Source: Alistipes sp. ZOR0009
GTDB taxonomy: Bacteria; Bacteroidota; Bacteroidia; Bacteroidales; ZOR0009
Direction of reading: 5' to 3'
Assembly (NCBI RefSeq): GCF_000798815.1
Contig: NZ_JTLD01000119.1
Span: forward strand, 178,572-242,571
DNA length: 64,000 nucleotides
This document shows positions 37,259-47,219 of this stretch, in pieces. Within the stretch, counting starts at the first letter, position 1, and the number at the start of each line of letters is the position of its first letter. The notes under the pieces were generated by a model. It was not told the DNA's origin. It worked only from the letters and a program-made list of their open reading frames with translations, and ran no database searches. A program made the translations under genes and the position numbers.

Positions 37259-38632
37259 ATGGGCAAAATTTGGTATGTTAAACGAGATCGTAAAAAGATA
37301 AAAGAACAGATATCTACTATTCGTCAATTCATTTTTACAGATATATGGCGAATTTCGTTAGATCATCATCCTCGTAAAAAACAGAATTTTTGGATAAAAT
37401 CTCTTCGTATAGTAATGCTTGCGATTAGAGGTTTTAAGGAAGACAATGTAGCTATCCGAGCTTCTGCGCTAACCTTCTTTACTACCATTGCGATAGTTCC
37501 TGTTTTTGCTATGATTTTTGGAATAGCAAAGGGCTTTAACCTTGATAAAAATCTGGATGCCTTTCTTAGATCCCAATTTCAGGGGCAGGAAGACGTACTT
37601 AACTGGGTTATGAACTTTGCCAACTCCCTTATCGAAAAAACGGTTGGAGGGCTTATGGCTGGAGTCGGTTTTGCGATCCTGCTTTGGTCTATTTTGCGAG
37701 TCTTTACCAACATCGAAATGTCATTTAATGCTATTTGGCATTTGGATAAGGGGCGTAATCTTACCCGAAAGTTTAGCGACTACTTTTCCCTAATTCTGGT
37801 GGCTCCAGTGCTACTTATTGCTTCTAGTAGCGCCAATGTGTATGTGGCAGCAACGCTGCACAGCTATTCCTCTCAGTCGTCTATATTGGGATATGTTGCG
37901 CCATTTTTCATGTTTCTTTTAAAGTTTGTACCCTATCTGCTCATCGGTGCGCTGTTCACCATACTTTACCTAGTAATGCCCAATACCAAGGTTCAGTTTA
38001 AATCGGCGCTTATTGCTGGGGTGTTGGCTGGTTCTGCTTTTGAGATTGTGCAGTGGGGATATATCTACTTTCAGGTGGGAGTTTCGAGATACAACGCCAT
38101 TTATGGTAGCTTTGCTGCACTTCCATTATTTATGGTTTGGCAGCAGATAAGCTGGCTGATCGTACTTATCGGCGCGGAAATATCTTTTGCTATTCAGAAT
38201 TCGCACTTGTATGAGTACGAGTACGAAATTGATAATGTAAGCAATAACGATAAGCGTACCATCTCCGTTTTGCTTATGAGTAGCATCGTTAAAAGGCATG
38301 TTAAGGGAGAAACGCCCTATACCAGCGAAGATCTTTCGGATGAGCTGCGGCTGCCAATAAGGTTAGTTCGTACACTTCTCAGCAGTTTGGTTAAAGGAAA
38401 CCTGCTGGTTGAGACCTATACCGATGATCCTAAAAGTCGTGGCTATGTGCCCGCCATATCTGACGATTCGATAACTATTTGTAAGATTTATGATGTTTTA
38501 GATCATCTAGGAGTGGACGATGTAATCCAACCTAATATTGCCGCTTACACCTCTATTTGTAGGTTGACGGATGAAATGCAGCAAACCTTAGACGCTAGTC
38601 CGCTAAATGTAAAGGTAAAGAATTTGGAGTAG
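37259..38632 (+). CDS. YihY/BrkB-family inner-membrane protein with winged-helix-like C-terminus
   Basis: A 457-aa protein. Six membrane helices between about residues 60 and 320 carry the YihY motifs (IRASALTFFTTIAIVPVFAM; FEIVQWGYIYFQVGVSRYNAIYGSFAALP; LIGAEISFAIQ). The final 130 residues are soluble, with a helix-turn-helix look (LSDELRLPIRLVRTLLSSLVKGNLLVE), as in Bacteroidota members. Once misnamed RNase BN; the real function is unknown. Confidence 0.9.
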   Translation: MGKIWYVKRDRKKIKEQISTIRQFIFTDIWRISLDHHPRKKQNFWIKSLRIVMLAIRGFKEDNVAIRASALTFFTTIAIVPVFAMIFGIAKGFNLDKNLDAFLRSQFQGQEDVLNWVMNFANSLIEKTVGGLMAGVGFAILLWSILRVFTNIEMSFNAIWHLDKGRNLTRKFSDYFSLILVAPVLLIASSSANVYVAATLHSYSSQSSILGYVAPFFMFLLKFVPYLLIGALFTILYLVMPNTKVQFKSALIAGVLAGSAFEIVQWGYIYFQVGVSRYNAIYGSFAALPLFMVWQQISWLIVLIGAEISFAIQNSHLYEYEYEIDNVSNNDKRTISVLLMSSIVKRHVKGETPYTSEDLSDELRLPIRLVRTLLSSLVKGNLLVETYTDDPKSRGYVPAISDDSITICKIYDVLDHLGVDDVIQPNIAAYTSICRLTDEMQQTLDASPLNVKVKNLE

Positions 38633-38704
38633 GGATGCCGTAATCTAGGCATCCTCTTAAAACAAAAAAATATCTTAAGTCGGAGTGACTATCTATTTTC
38701 GATG

Positions 38705-38729
38705 TTAGGGCAAACTTAGTTTGCCCTAA
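38705..38729. terminator. Terminator between the yihY and metallophosphoesterase genes
   Basis: TTAGGGCAAACT / AGTTTGCCCTAA around one base, followed by TTTTAT, between convergent genes. Confidence 0.8.
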
Positions 38730-38780
38730 TTTTATGGTATATAATTTTTGTCAGTCGGCTTTTGTTAGTCTATTAGCCAT

Positions 38781-39953
38781 TTATTTTCTATTTTCTCCCG
38801 TAAACTCGACATCCAGAACTAAAATTTCGGGCCTATTACCAGTTCTAACAGGAGGGCCCCATGTTCCGTAGCCGTTGGATACAAAAATGTGGGAGTTTCC
38901 TTTCTTTTTATATCCGCTGCTTACCTCAAAAATGGCTTGAGTAATATAGTTTAGCGGCCATAGCTGTCCGTGATGGGTGTGGCCTGATAGCTGAATGTCG
39001 ATTCCTGCCTCCTGCACCTTGTCGAGATGAAAGGGTTGGTGGTCTAGCAGTATGGATGGCTTTGAGCGATCGATGCCATTTAGCAGCTCGCTAAGCTCCT
39101 TTCGTTGCTGATGGGCGTATCGTCGGCTATCTTTATCATCCCTCCCGATAATGTAAAAAGAGTTGGCTATTAGAGCTGCCGAGTCGCGCAGAATATTTAC
39201 GCCATGCTCCTGTAAGTACTTAATGGCAGGTTCTGCACCTCCAATATATTCATGATTGCCAGTTATGGCGTAAATCCCATATTTTGAATTTATCTGAACT
39301 AACTTTTGTCCAAGGTTGCGGCTGATTACTGGCGAGAGGTCCTCGTCAACAATATCGCCTGCAAATAGGACGATATCTGGTTGCTGCTCGTTGATAAGCT
39401 TTACAAGTTTAGATACGCGATGCTTGGCGATAATAGTTCCCATATGGATGTCTGACGCAGCAACAATGCGTACCTTTTTTAAGGATCCTCCATCCTTTGC
39501 TATTTGAATGCTATGGTGGTTTACTCGTGTCCATACGGCATTGATGTGTCCTATCGTTACGGTAAGTAGTGCTATGCCCGATACGGCTGCCATAGTCCAC
39601 AACTTGGCGTTACCCATGTTGTTCCCAAAGAGGTTACTCATCCAAGGGTAGATAAGATTGGATAGGCGAAGTATATCTACAAAAAGCACCGAAAGGAAGA
39701 GGTATAGCATTGTCGCAAGCCAAAAAGCTCCAACCCAAACGATAAAATCGGTTACGGCACAGCTCCATATTCGCTCTACCATACGCCCAAGGGGGAAGCA
39801 AATGACGGCAGCCCAAAACAGCCAAACAAAAGCATGGCGAAGGTTACTCCCTTTGGGTAATGCCATTAGCCCATGGCGATAGATGTAGTAGTTTACTAAA
39901 AAGTAGACAATAAAAACGATGGAGAAGAAAATGATAATTGCGTACCCTTTCAT
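38781..39953 (-). CDS. Membrane-anchored calcineurin-like metallophosphoesterase
   Basis: A 390-aa protein. Four to five hydrophobic segments at about 1-145 are followed by a metallophosphatase domain with all usual blocks: ASDIHMGTI near 165 (Asp and His), FAGDIVDE near 197, ITGNHEYIGG near 231 and LSGHTHHGQLWPL near 330. The layout matches YkuE/YaeI-type enzymes that act at the membrane on lipid-linked phosphates. The substrate is unknown. Single gene. Confidence 0.88.
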   Translation of the reverse strand: MKGYAIIIFFSIVFIVYFLVNYYIYRHGLMALPKGSNLRHAFVWLFWAAVICFPLGRMVERIWSCAVTDFIVWVGAFWLATMLYLFLSVLFVDILRLSNLIYPWMSNLFGNNMGNAKLWTMAAVSGIALLTVTIGHINAVWTRVNHHSIQIAKDGGSLKKVRIVAASDIHMGTIIAKHRVSKLVKLINEQQPDIVLFAGDIVDEDLSPVISRNLGQKLVQINSKYGIYAITGNHEYIGGAEPAIKYLQEHGVNILRDSAALIANSFYIIGRDDKDSRRYAHQQRKELSELLNGIDRSKPSILLDHQPFHLDKVQEAGIDIQLSGHTHHGQLWPLNYITQAIFEVSSGYKKKGNSHIFVSNGYGTWGPPVRTGNRPEILVLDVEFTGENRK

Positions 39954-40357
39954 GCTTGTTGCTTTGTTAATTTTAATTGGCTCTAACAGTATTTTTCCTG
40001 TTTTGTTGAAGCCTTTGGTTCTCTCTAGATTCTAAAGGAGGGCAATTTAGTATTTAAACTCTTAGAGAATAGCGCTATCCAAATCTGTTTTTTACACTTT
40101 TACACCCTATTGAGCGATAGTTTAATTATTGTCGCAAATAGGGTAGGGTAATAGCCGGATATTTCCTTATCGGTTGAGCTTTCGGCAATATGTGTTGTCG
40201 GTTTAAGCCTGTTTTTTTGAGAACATTCCCTAAAGGATAGCCATTTGCTTCCCTTTACTTAAATGTGGAGACATTGTCCAAATTTGTACATGGGACTTAT
40301 CGGCAATCATGATGCTTAAACATCTACACGGGGTACAGCCTATGCATCAGCAGGGGC
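39954..40357. other. Intergenic region with no recognisable element
   Basis: About 400 bases between the MATE gene stop and the metallophosphoesterase start, both leftward. I see no coding frame, tRNA or strong hairpin; it should hold the metallophosphoesterase promoter. Confidence 0.45.
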
Positions 40358-41701
40358 TTATGCTTTTTGCTCAATCATCCTGCTGGAGCTTTTTATAAAC
40401 CTATTTACAAAAAGAATTGCAGCGGTTGTAAGTCCACAAAGAAACCCAACCCAAATTCCTTGGGTACCCATTTTTAGGATGAAGCCAAAGAGGTAGGCTG
40501 CCGGTATGTTGATGGCTAGGTACGAAATAAAGGCATAAACCATTGGACGTTTCACGTCGGTTATACCTCGCAGAGCACCAAGTGCAGTTACCTGAACGCC
40601 ATCGCTAATTTCGAAGAGGGCAACAACCAAAAACATTTGGGCAGCTAGGGCAATAACGGTAGGATCGGTTGTGAAAATGGAGGCGATGCTGCTACCGAAG
40701 AAAACAAACGCAAGGGCTGCAAATATCATAAAGGCTGCAGCCATATGTATTCCCGCAAACGCATATCGCCGCATCTCCTTAAAGTTCTGTTGGCCATACT
40801 GATGGCTAACTAGTATGGTGGATGCACCCGAAATACCCGTAGCGACCATAAAGGTAAAGTGAACCATCGACAGGACGACCTGGTTTGCCGCTAAGGCTTC
40901 TGTACTAAGCCATCCCATCATTATGGTGGTGACGCTGAGGGCAAAAATTTCGATAACCATTTGTCCTGAGATCGGAAGTCCAACCTCGAGTAGCTGCCTA
41001 TGCTTTTTAATTGTAAAATGCTGTGTTTTGAAGAATGCCAAAAAGCGCTTATAGGGATTCTTGGCTACTATATATCCAAAAAACATGATGGGCATCAGGA
41101 TTCTAGAGGTAAGCGTGGCAACGCCAGCACCTACAATTCCAAGGGCAGGAGCCCCAAACTTTCCGTATATGAAGATGTAGTTCAGAACAATGTTGATGAT
41201 GTTGGCCGCTATGGTGATTATCATTGCGACTTTGGTGTTTCCGATTCCCTCCATAAACTGCTTAAAGGCTAAGAATAGGAAGAATGGCAGCGTGGATAGC
41301 GCCAGCAACTTGTAGAATGGGATCGCCATATCTACAACTTCGGTTGGCTGCCCAAGCTTATAAAGCAATGGTATAATGGCAAATAATATTAGCGTTAGAA
41401 GTATCCCTATGATGGTATTTAGAGAGATGGAATTTTGAAATAGGGCTGCAACCCTTCTGTGTTTTCCGGATGCGTAGGCATGACCAGCAAGAGGGGTGAG
41501 GCTTAGGGCAATTCCCATCCCAAAAACAAAGAGGTTCATGATGATAATTCCAGCAAACGAAGCCGCCGCAAGAGGGGTAGCTCCAAGACGACCCACCATT
41601 ACATTGTCAACAATCTGTACCACCGCCTGACCAATATTTGCGGTAATAACTGGGATTGCTAATGTAAAGTTGTCTTTATAGTGCTTTAGGGTTATGCTCA
41701 T
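40358..41701 (-). CDS. MATE-family multidrug efflux transporter (NorM-like)
   Basis: A 447-aa protein with about 12 membrane helices in two homologous halves. First-half VVQIVDNVMVGRLGATPLAAAS and second-half PISGQMVIEIFALSVTTIMMGWL (GxQxxxE-type) are MATE signatures. It exports cationic or hydrophobic compounds in exchange for sodium or protons. Single gene, no regulator next to it. Confidence 0.93.
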   Translation of the reverse strand: MSITLKHYKDNFTLAIPVITANIGQAVVQIVDNVMVGRLGATPLAAASFAGIIIMNLFVFGMGIALSLTPLAGHAYASGKHRRVAALFQNSISLNTIIGILLTLILFAIIPLLYKLGQPTEVVDMAIPFYKLLALSTLPFFLFLAFKQFMEGIGNTKVAMIITIAANIINIVLNYIFIYGKFGAPALGIVGAGVATLTSRILMPIMFFGYIVAKNPYKRFLAFFKTQHFTIKKHRQLLEVGLPISGQMVIEIFALSVTTIMMGWLSTEALAANQVVLSMVHFTFMVATGISGASTILVSHQYGQQNFKEMRRYAFAGIHMAAAFMIFAALAFVFFGSSIASIFTTDPTVIALAAQMFLVVALFEISDGVQVTALGALRGITDVKRPMVYAFISYLAINIPAAYLFGFILKMGTQGIWVGFLCGLTTAAILFVNRFIKSSSRMIEQKA

Positions 41702-41982
41702 TTAGGGCTTAAGTTATTATCAAAAAGCAAAGGTATGATTTTGATGTAAAACGGCTTTATAGTAATGCCGTTACGTTAATAAATGGATGGTTGAACTTTA
41801 CCTTTTTAGGCAGGAGTAAGAGCCCCTTTCTCTATTTTTTGTTGGATTTGACGATCTGAATTGAGTGTTATCGTCTGATGCCGTTTGCTTTGTGGAATAA
41901 AATATTTGAATAAAGGAGGGGGTGTATTCGAACTCTTTCTAGGGAAAGGATGTTATAGAATTATCATACGATAACAAAATTT

Positions 41983-42429
41983 ATGGTTATGGGTGAGGAC
42001 GTTAAAAAATATACGAATGGAGAGGTTACCGTTGTTTGGAAATCTCATCTGTGTATTCATTCGCGCAAATGTTTTACGGGTCTTCCCGAGGTGTTTGATC
42101 CGCGAAAGCGCCCTTGGATAGAGATGATGGGGGCAGACTCTGCGAGAATTGTGGAACAGGTTAAACGTTGTCCTAGTGGGGCTTTAAGCTGCTACTATAA
42201 TGGGGCTAATGAACCCGAAAAGGTTATTGAGGATGGCGTTAAGGTGGAGGTTATTGCAGGTGGCCCACTTTTGGTAACGGGCGATGTGTATATTGTACAT
42301 AAGAGCGGATTGAAGGAGAGTAGAGCCGATATTACAGCATTTTGTAGATGTGGGGCCTCCTCCAATAAGCCATTTTGTGATGGATCACACGAGCGTATTG
42401 GTTTCGAAAAACCTGATAATATAGAGTAG
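41983..42429 (+). CDS. Fer4_19 plus CDGSH dual iron-sulfur protein
   Basis: A 148-aa cytoplasmic protein. The N-terminal half is a divergent 4Fe-4S mono-cluster domain with Cys24, Cys30 and Cys63 (HLCIHSRKCF, RCPSGAL); a fourth ligand may be Cys70. The C-terminal half is a CDGSH domain, FCRCGASSNKPFCDGSH, with the 3-Cys/1-His set at Cys121, Cys123, Cys132 and His136 that holds a 2Fe-2S cluster. The fusion suggests electron transfer or redox sensing. The start could also be Met3. A terminator follows 38 bases downstream. Confidence 0.88.
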   Translation: MVMGEDVKKYTNGEVTVVWKSHLCIHSRKCFTGLPEVFDPRKRPWIEMMGADSARIVEQVKRCPSGALSCYYNGANEPEKVIEDGVKVEVIAGGPLLVTGDVYIVHKSGLKESRADITAFCRCGASSNKPFCDGSHERIGFEKPDNIE

Positions 42430-42467
42430 TTTTGGTTTGGGCTTAGCTATGTTTATTTGGTTGTTTA

Positions 42468-42507
42468 GGAGAGGATGGTTTGGGGACCTCCTCTCCATTT
42501 TTTTTGG
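42468..42507 (+). terminator. Terminator after the dual Fe-S gene
   Basis: GGAGAGGA / TCCTCTCC with a 13-base loop and a T8 run. Confidence 0.82.
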
Positions 42508-42553
42508 GAGAAAGGTGGTAAAAGCAGGCGGTATCAATAGCGTTATAACAAAA

Positions 42554-42615
42554 GTATCACGTATCACCCAATGGTATTACAGCTTGCTGCAACAACCAAT
42601 CGTGATACGTGATAC
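42554..42615. repeat. 14-bp perfect inverted repeat built of tandem GTATCAC heptamers
   Basis: GTATCACGTATCAC at 42554-42567 and its exact complement at 42602-42615, separated by 34 bases. Each arm is the heptamer GTATCAC repeated twice. It lies between the Fe-S gene terminator and the stop of the leftward YeiH gene. No long T-run follows in either direction. Confidence 0.8.
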
Positions 42616-42655
42616 ATCTTTTTATATACCTTGTATAATATATCGTAGCTGTCGG

Positions 42656-43978
42656 TTACATGGTCATCCCGCTAAAAAGAAGGTAGGCAACCGCTAGGGT
42701 TATGATTACATTAATAAGCTGGGCAAGTAAAAATGCATACATAGGCTTCCTATTTTCTTGGTTAAAAACATCGGCAAAGCGAGTTTCTAGTCCAATGCAT
42801 ACAAATGCGAGGCTAAACCAGATGGTTTGGTATCCTTTTAGGGTGCTACCCACCTTTGTTACCGTGTCGGGAGATAGCACAAAGGAGAAGAGCAGCGATG
42901 CTGCAATAAATCCGATAACAAACTTGGGGAATCGCTGCCAAATAACGCCAGCAGTAGGCTTTTCTACCCCTACCGATTTGTTAGCATACGACCAGTATAT
43001 CGAAATGGCAAATGCGGCAACACCTAGCAGCACGTTTTGGGCCGACTTGATGATTACGGCAATATCTTTGGCCGTGTTTCCGATAATAGTTCCAGAGGCT
43101 ACTACGGCTCCTGTTGTATCAATGGTTCCTCCAATCCATGCTCCGGCAACCTCCTGCGAGAGTCCGAGCCATACCGCCAGATAGGGCATAAAGAGCATCA
43201 TCGGAATGGCAACTACCAGCACCAACGAAACTACGTACGAGAGCTTTTTGCTATCGCCATTTATAGCACCGTTAGTTGCTATTGCTGCCGATACCCCACA
43301 AATGGAAACGCTGCTCGCTAAGAGCATAGATGTTTCATTGTCTATCTTCATTCGGCGTGATATCCAAAAGGCAATGTACCAAACGCTCATAACCACCACC
43401 AAGGCTTGGATCATGCCTAGCGCTCCTGCCTTCATTATGTTGTTGAATAGGACGGTAGTTCCTAAAAGCACCAGCCCTATTTTGATAAAATACTCGCTAA
43501 GCACCGCGCTCTTCATCCATTCGGGTAGCTTAAACAGGTTCCCAACAAGTAGTCCGATAATTACGGAAAAGAATACCGTTTCGAGGTTAAGAGATTTCAT
43601 GGCGGTATGTGCCGCTACCATCTGTGCAATAAAGGCGAGCAGAAATACGATTGCAAACGAAAGGACAAACTTCCCTTTAGGCCTTCGGGTTATCCACGGA
43701 ACCAGAAATGCAAACAGCATGAAGAACAGCAGGAAGTAAAGTATGCTGTAAAAGTTGTTGGTTGTAAAAAATTTGTCAAAGAAGTCGGAGGCAAACCATT
43801 GCTCCTTCGAGCTGTAGAATACAGGTAGCTTGGGGATAATGGCGTTTATCTTTCCAACAACCGATTCGCCCAGAAGCGAGGGCATAATTCTTTCGAACAG
43901 AAGCGTGATGCCGATAATAAGGAATCCGGCTATTACGGCTATCCAATCTTCCGTTAATGATTTTCGAATTTTACTCAT
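42656..43978 (-). CDS. YeiH-family putative sulfate exporter
   Basis: The Met at 43978 (MSKIRKSLTEDWIAVIAG) is chosen over one nine codons upstream, giving 440 aa. About 11-12 membrane helices; the core WIGGTIDTTGAVVASGTIIG near 280 and SVSICGVSAAIATNGAI near 220 are signatures of the UPF0324/Cons_hypoth698 family. Family members have been proposed as sulfate or sulfonate exporters, but transport is poorly proven. Single gene. Confidence 0.87.
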   Translation of the reverse strand: MSKIRKSLTEDWIAVIAGFLIIGITLLFERIMPSLLGESVVGKINAIIPKLPVFYSSKEQWFASDFFDKFFTTNNFYSILYFLLFFMLFAFLVPWITRRPKGKFVLSFAIVFLLAFIAQMVAAHTAMKSLNLETVFFSVIIGLLVGNLFKLPEWMKSAVLSEYFIKIGLVLLGTTVLFNNIMKAGALGMIQALVVVMSVWYIAFWISRRMKIDNETSMLLASSVSICGVSAAIATNGAINGDSKKLSYVVSLVLVVAIPMMLFMPYLAVWLGLSQEVAGAWIGGTIDTTGAVVASGTIIGNTAKDIAVIIKSAQNVLLGVAAFAISIYWSYANKSVGVEKPTAGVIWQRFPKFVIGFIAASLLFSFVLSPDTVTKVGSTLKGYQTIWFSLAFVCIGLETRFADVFNQENRKPMYAFLLAQLINVIITLAVAYLLFSGMTM

Positions 43979-44090
43979 AGCTTGTGTTTTAATGCTGTAG
44001 TACAAAAATAGTTTTTATGCTAAGGTGGGCAATAGCGTAAAGATGGTTGTTGTGCCTTATTGCTTATTGGGCTACTACATAAAAAAAATA

Positions 44091-44116
44091 CCCCCGAGGA
44101 AATATTTCCTCGGGGG
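44091..44116 (-). terminator. Terminator of the M16 protease gene
   Basis: CCCCCGAGGAAAT / ATTTCCTCGGGGG is a perfect palindrome; on the minus strand it is followed by a T8 run. Confidence 0.9.
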
Positions 44117-44155
44117 AGCCTTTAATAACAGTACAATAATATATCTGTAGCGCGA

Positions 44156-46966
44156 TTATTTCTTTGCAATACCTTTCATAAGAACTTCAATCTCGTTCTT
44201 TTGAGAGAATAGAGAGGTAGCAAACTTCTTGATATCGTCAGGAGTTATGGCTTTAATTTTAGCGTCATAGCCATTTTGTCTGTCGATACCCCAAGTGTTG
44301 TAACCTTCAATTGCGTTAAGCCAGTGCGAGTTCATGCGTTGAGCCTCGGTGTAGTTCTTTAGCATATACTCCTTCACCTTGTTAAGGTTTTCTTGGCTTG
44401 GTCCGTCTTTCATCATCTCATCTAAACCTTGCTTAACCTTGGCAAGTAGCTTGTCTACGAGCTTAGGATCAGTATCGAATCCGATGTATACGGCAAAGTT
44501 ACCATAAGGGTAGTTGTCTATTCTGCCCATGCAGTCAACACCGTAGGTTCCACCCTCTTCTTCGCGGATGGTTTTAGTATAAACGATGTCTAGTACTTGG
44601 TCTAGCATGCTCATCTTTATACGGTTCTCGATGGTGTAGTCAACCTTACCGGTGAAGATGGTGTATACGGTTGCCTTAGGGGTAGCCATCTCCTTTTCGA
44701 AGCTGTTTTTGTAGGCTCCCTTACGGGTATCCATCTTAACATCCCTAAAGTTTTCCTTTTTAGGATTGCCAGGAAGAGATGCGATATACTGCTCAACAAG
44801 AGGCTTAAGGGTAGCCATATCTACGTTACCAACAAAGGTAAAGTTGAAGTCTCCCATGTTAGCAAAGCGCTCCTTGTAGATCTCGATGATACGAGGGTAG
44901 CTGATCTTGTCAACATCCTTTGAGGTTAGACGTGCAGCACGAGGATTTTTGCCATATAGCGATGTGGTAATTGTGTCGCTGAATGCCATCATTGGATTAG
45001 CCTCCATGTTGGCAAGCATAGTTTTCTTACGTGCTACAAATGCTTGGAAGGCATCGTTATCAACACGTGGAGAAGTGGCCGTTAGGTAAACAAGCTGCAT
45101 CATAGTTTCAAGATCTTTAGGAGTACTCTTTCCGATTAGTCCTTCCGATTTTACATCTACCGATGGGTTTACTTCAGCCTTCTTACCAGCAAGCATCTTA
45201 GGAAGATCGGTAGCGCTAAAGTTTCCAATACCACCAATTCCAATAACCTCGTTTAGAGCCTTGATGTTGATAATGTCCTTATCACCAGCTAGCGATGTTC
45301 CTCCCTTAGAGGTTGCGCTGAAAAGAATTTCATCATCCTTGAAGTCGGTTTTCTTAACGAATACTTTTGCTCCGTTAGATAGGGTCCAGATGGTTTCGCC
45401 AAACTTAGCTCCCTTCTCCTCCTTAACAACCTTTCCTGCTTTTGGAAGCTTAGAGATAAGAGGTTCGTTAGATACCTTCTCTTCGTATGGAGTTACGTTT
45501 TCGGTACGTGCCTTGTTAAAGATGGCTACTGTTTCCTCCTTAGTTGGGTAGGTTAATCCATCCTTCTTTGGTCCATTGATGGTAATAACCACATTCTTTT
45601 CGGTAATTAATTCGGCAGCATACTTGTTGATTTGGTCAACAGGAAGCATTTTAGTAACCTGCTGGAATAGCTGGTACTCAGTTTCGATACCGGCTATAGG
45701 AGTCTCGTCAGTAAAGTTGTTAACATACTGATCTACGTAGTAGCTGTTCTTCTGCTTTTCACGATCCTTGTATTCGGTTTCGAGGTTGCTCAGGAAGTCG
45801 GCCTTTGCTCTTTCGTACTCGCTAGCGGTAAAGCCAAACTTACGAACGCGCTCTGCCTCGTTTACGATCTTCGAAAGCCCTTCGTTAACACCTCCATCCT
45901 TACAGATGGCAACGGTGGTAAATGCCTTCTTGGTGTTGGCAACAATGAAGTTACCGTCGTAGCATCCTGCCATGGCAAAGGGAGAGTTTGCCTTTTGTGC
46001 GATCTCTTCCATGCGGGCGTTGAACATATTTTGGATAACCTGCTCCATGTAGTAGCTAACCAAGCTAGCTGCTGTTGGACGTAGCTCCTTAGGCATCAGG
46101 TCGCGCTTGTAGTAAACGGTAGCTCTGATTTGTTGCGCTTCAGGATCGGTAGCAATGCTAACAAAAGGAGCGTCATTATCCTTAACCTCGAAAAGGGTAC
46201 GGGTTGCAGGGTTAACAGGCTTAGGGATATCGGCAAACATTGCCTTAATCTTAGCCTCTACCTTGTTTACATCAATGTCTCCAACAATAACGATACCTTG
46301 AAGGTCTGGACGATACCACTTATGGTAGTAGTCTTTTAGCTCCTGGTACTTAAAGTTGTCAACAACCGACATGATTCCGATAGGAAGACGGTTGGCGTAC
46401 TGCGAACCTTCAAAAATCTCAGGAAACATCTGGTTGTACATGCGCATGTTAGCGTTGGTGCTGGTTCTCCACTCTTCGTGAATAACACCTCTTTCGCTAT
46501 CAATCTCCTTATCCTCTAGCGAGATGAATCCCGACCAGTCGTGAAGGATAAGCAGGCAGCTGTCTACAACCCCTTCGCGGGTTACTGGTGCATTGGAGAT
46601 GTTGTAGATGGTTTGGTCGTAACCAGTAGCGGCATTAAGGTTGGCTCCAAACTTTACCCCGATGGTCTCCAGGTAGTTAATCATCTTCTTTCCGGGGAAG
46701 TTTTTGGTCCCGTTGAAGGCCATATGCTCAAGGAAGTGGGCAAGTCCCCTTTGGTTCTCCTCTTCGAGGATAGAACCTACCTTCTGAACAATATAGAATT
46801 CCGCCTGTCCCTTAGGCTCTGCATTACTACGGATGTAGTAGGTGAGGCCGTTGTCTAGCTTACCTACCTTTACCTTAGGATCGGTAGGAAGAGGAGGCAT
46901 CTGCTGTGCAAGTACTGGAAAGCTAACGATTAGCGCTAGGATCAGTACAAAGAAATTTTTCCTCAT
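44156..46966 (-). CDS. M16-family (pitrilysin/insulinase-like) zinc protease
   Basis: A 936-aa secreted protease with signal peptide MRKNFFVLILALIVSFPVLAQ. The inverted zinc motif HFLEH is at residues 77-81 (His77, Glu80, His81), and the distal Glu lies in ERGVIHEEW near 158. Four M16 lobes follow; the second pair (from about 520) lacks the motif and acts as the closing half of the chamber. Such periplasmic enzymes degrade unfolded peptides. Length is typical of the 930-940-aa Bacteroidota group. Single gene with its own terminator. Confidence 0.93.
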   Translation of the reverse strand: MRKNFFVLILALIVSFPVLAQQMPPLPTDPKVKVGKLDNGLTYYIRSNAEPKGQAEFYIVQKVGSILEEENQRGLAHFLEHMAFNGTKNFPGKKMINYLETIGVKFGANLNAATGYDQTIYNISNAPVTREGVVDSCLLILHDWSGFISLEDKEIDSERGVIHEEWRTSTNANMRMYNQMFPEIFEGSQYANRLPIGIMSVVDNFKYQELKDYYHKWYRPDLQGIVIVGDIDVNKVEAKIKAMFADIPKPVNPATRTLFEVKDNDAPFVSIATDPEAQQIRATVYYKRDLMPKELRPTAASLVSYYMEQVIQNMFNARMEEIAQKANSPFAMAGCYDGNFIVANTKKAFTTVAICKDGGVNEGLSKIVNEAERVRKFGFTASEYERAKADFLSNLETEYKDREKQKNSYYVDQYVNNFTDETPIAGIETEYQLFQQVTKMLPVDQINKYAAELITEKNVVITINGPKKDGLTYPTKEETVAIFNKARTENVTPYEEKVSNEPLISKLPKAGKVVKEEKGAKFGETIWTLSNGAKVFVKKTDFKDDEILFSATSKGGTSLAGDKDIINIKALNEVIGIGGIGNFSATDLPKMLAGKKAEVNPSVDVKSEGLIGKSTPKDLETMMQLVYLTATSPRVDNDAFQAFVARKKTMLANMEANPMMAFSDTITTSLYGKNPRAARLTSKDVDKISYPRIIEIYKERFANMGDFNFTFVGNVDMATLKPLVEQYIASLPGNPKKENFRDVKMDTRKGAYKNSFEKEMATPKATVYTIFTGKVDYTIENRIKMSMLDQVLDIVYTKTIREEEGGTYGVDCMGRIDNYPYGNFAVYIGFDTDPKLVDKLLAKVKQGLDEMMKDGPSQENLNKVKEYMLKNYTEAQRMNSHWLNAIEGYNTWGIDRQNGYDAKIKAITPDDIKKFATSLFSQKNEIEVLMKGIAKK

Positions 46967-47011
46967 TTGAATTACAGTTTAGTACTAATAATTTATTAAT
47001 AGTTGATTAAG

Positions 47012-47218
47012 TCATTCTGCTTGATACTCCAGGATATCGCCTGGCTGGCACCCCAACTCCTTGCAAAGAGCTTCCAGGGTGCTAAATCGGATGGCCTTTG
47101 CCTTCCCTGTTTTTAGGATAGAAAGGTTAGCCTGTGTTATGCCCACCCTTTCGGCCAGCTCGCCAAGCGAAATTTTGCGCTTGGCCATCATTACATCGAG
47201 GTTTACTACTATAGACAT
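47012..47218 (-). CDS. XRE-family (YozG-like) transcriptional regulator
   Basis: A 68-aa protein that is almost only a Cro/CI helix-turn-helix (MAKRKISLGELAERVGITQANLSILKTGK, in two parts). The C-terminal CKELGCQPGDILEY is typical of the YozG subgroup. Its start lies 1 base after the stop of the DUF2975 gene, the usual pairing. It probably autoregulates the two-gene operon. Confidence 0.9.
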   Translation of the reverse strand: MSIVVNLDVMMAKRKISLGELAERVGITQANLSILKTGKAKAIRFSTLEALCKELGCQPGDILEYQAE

Positions 47219-47219
47219 G

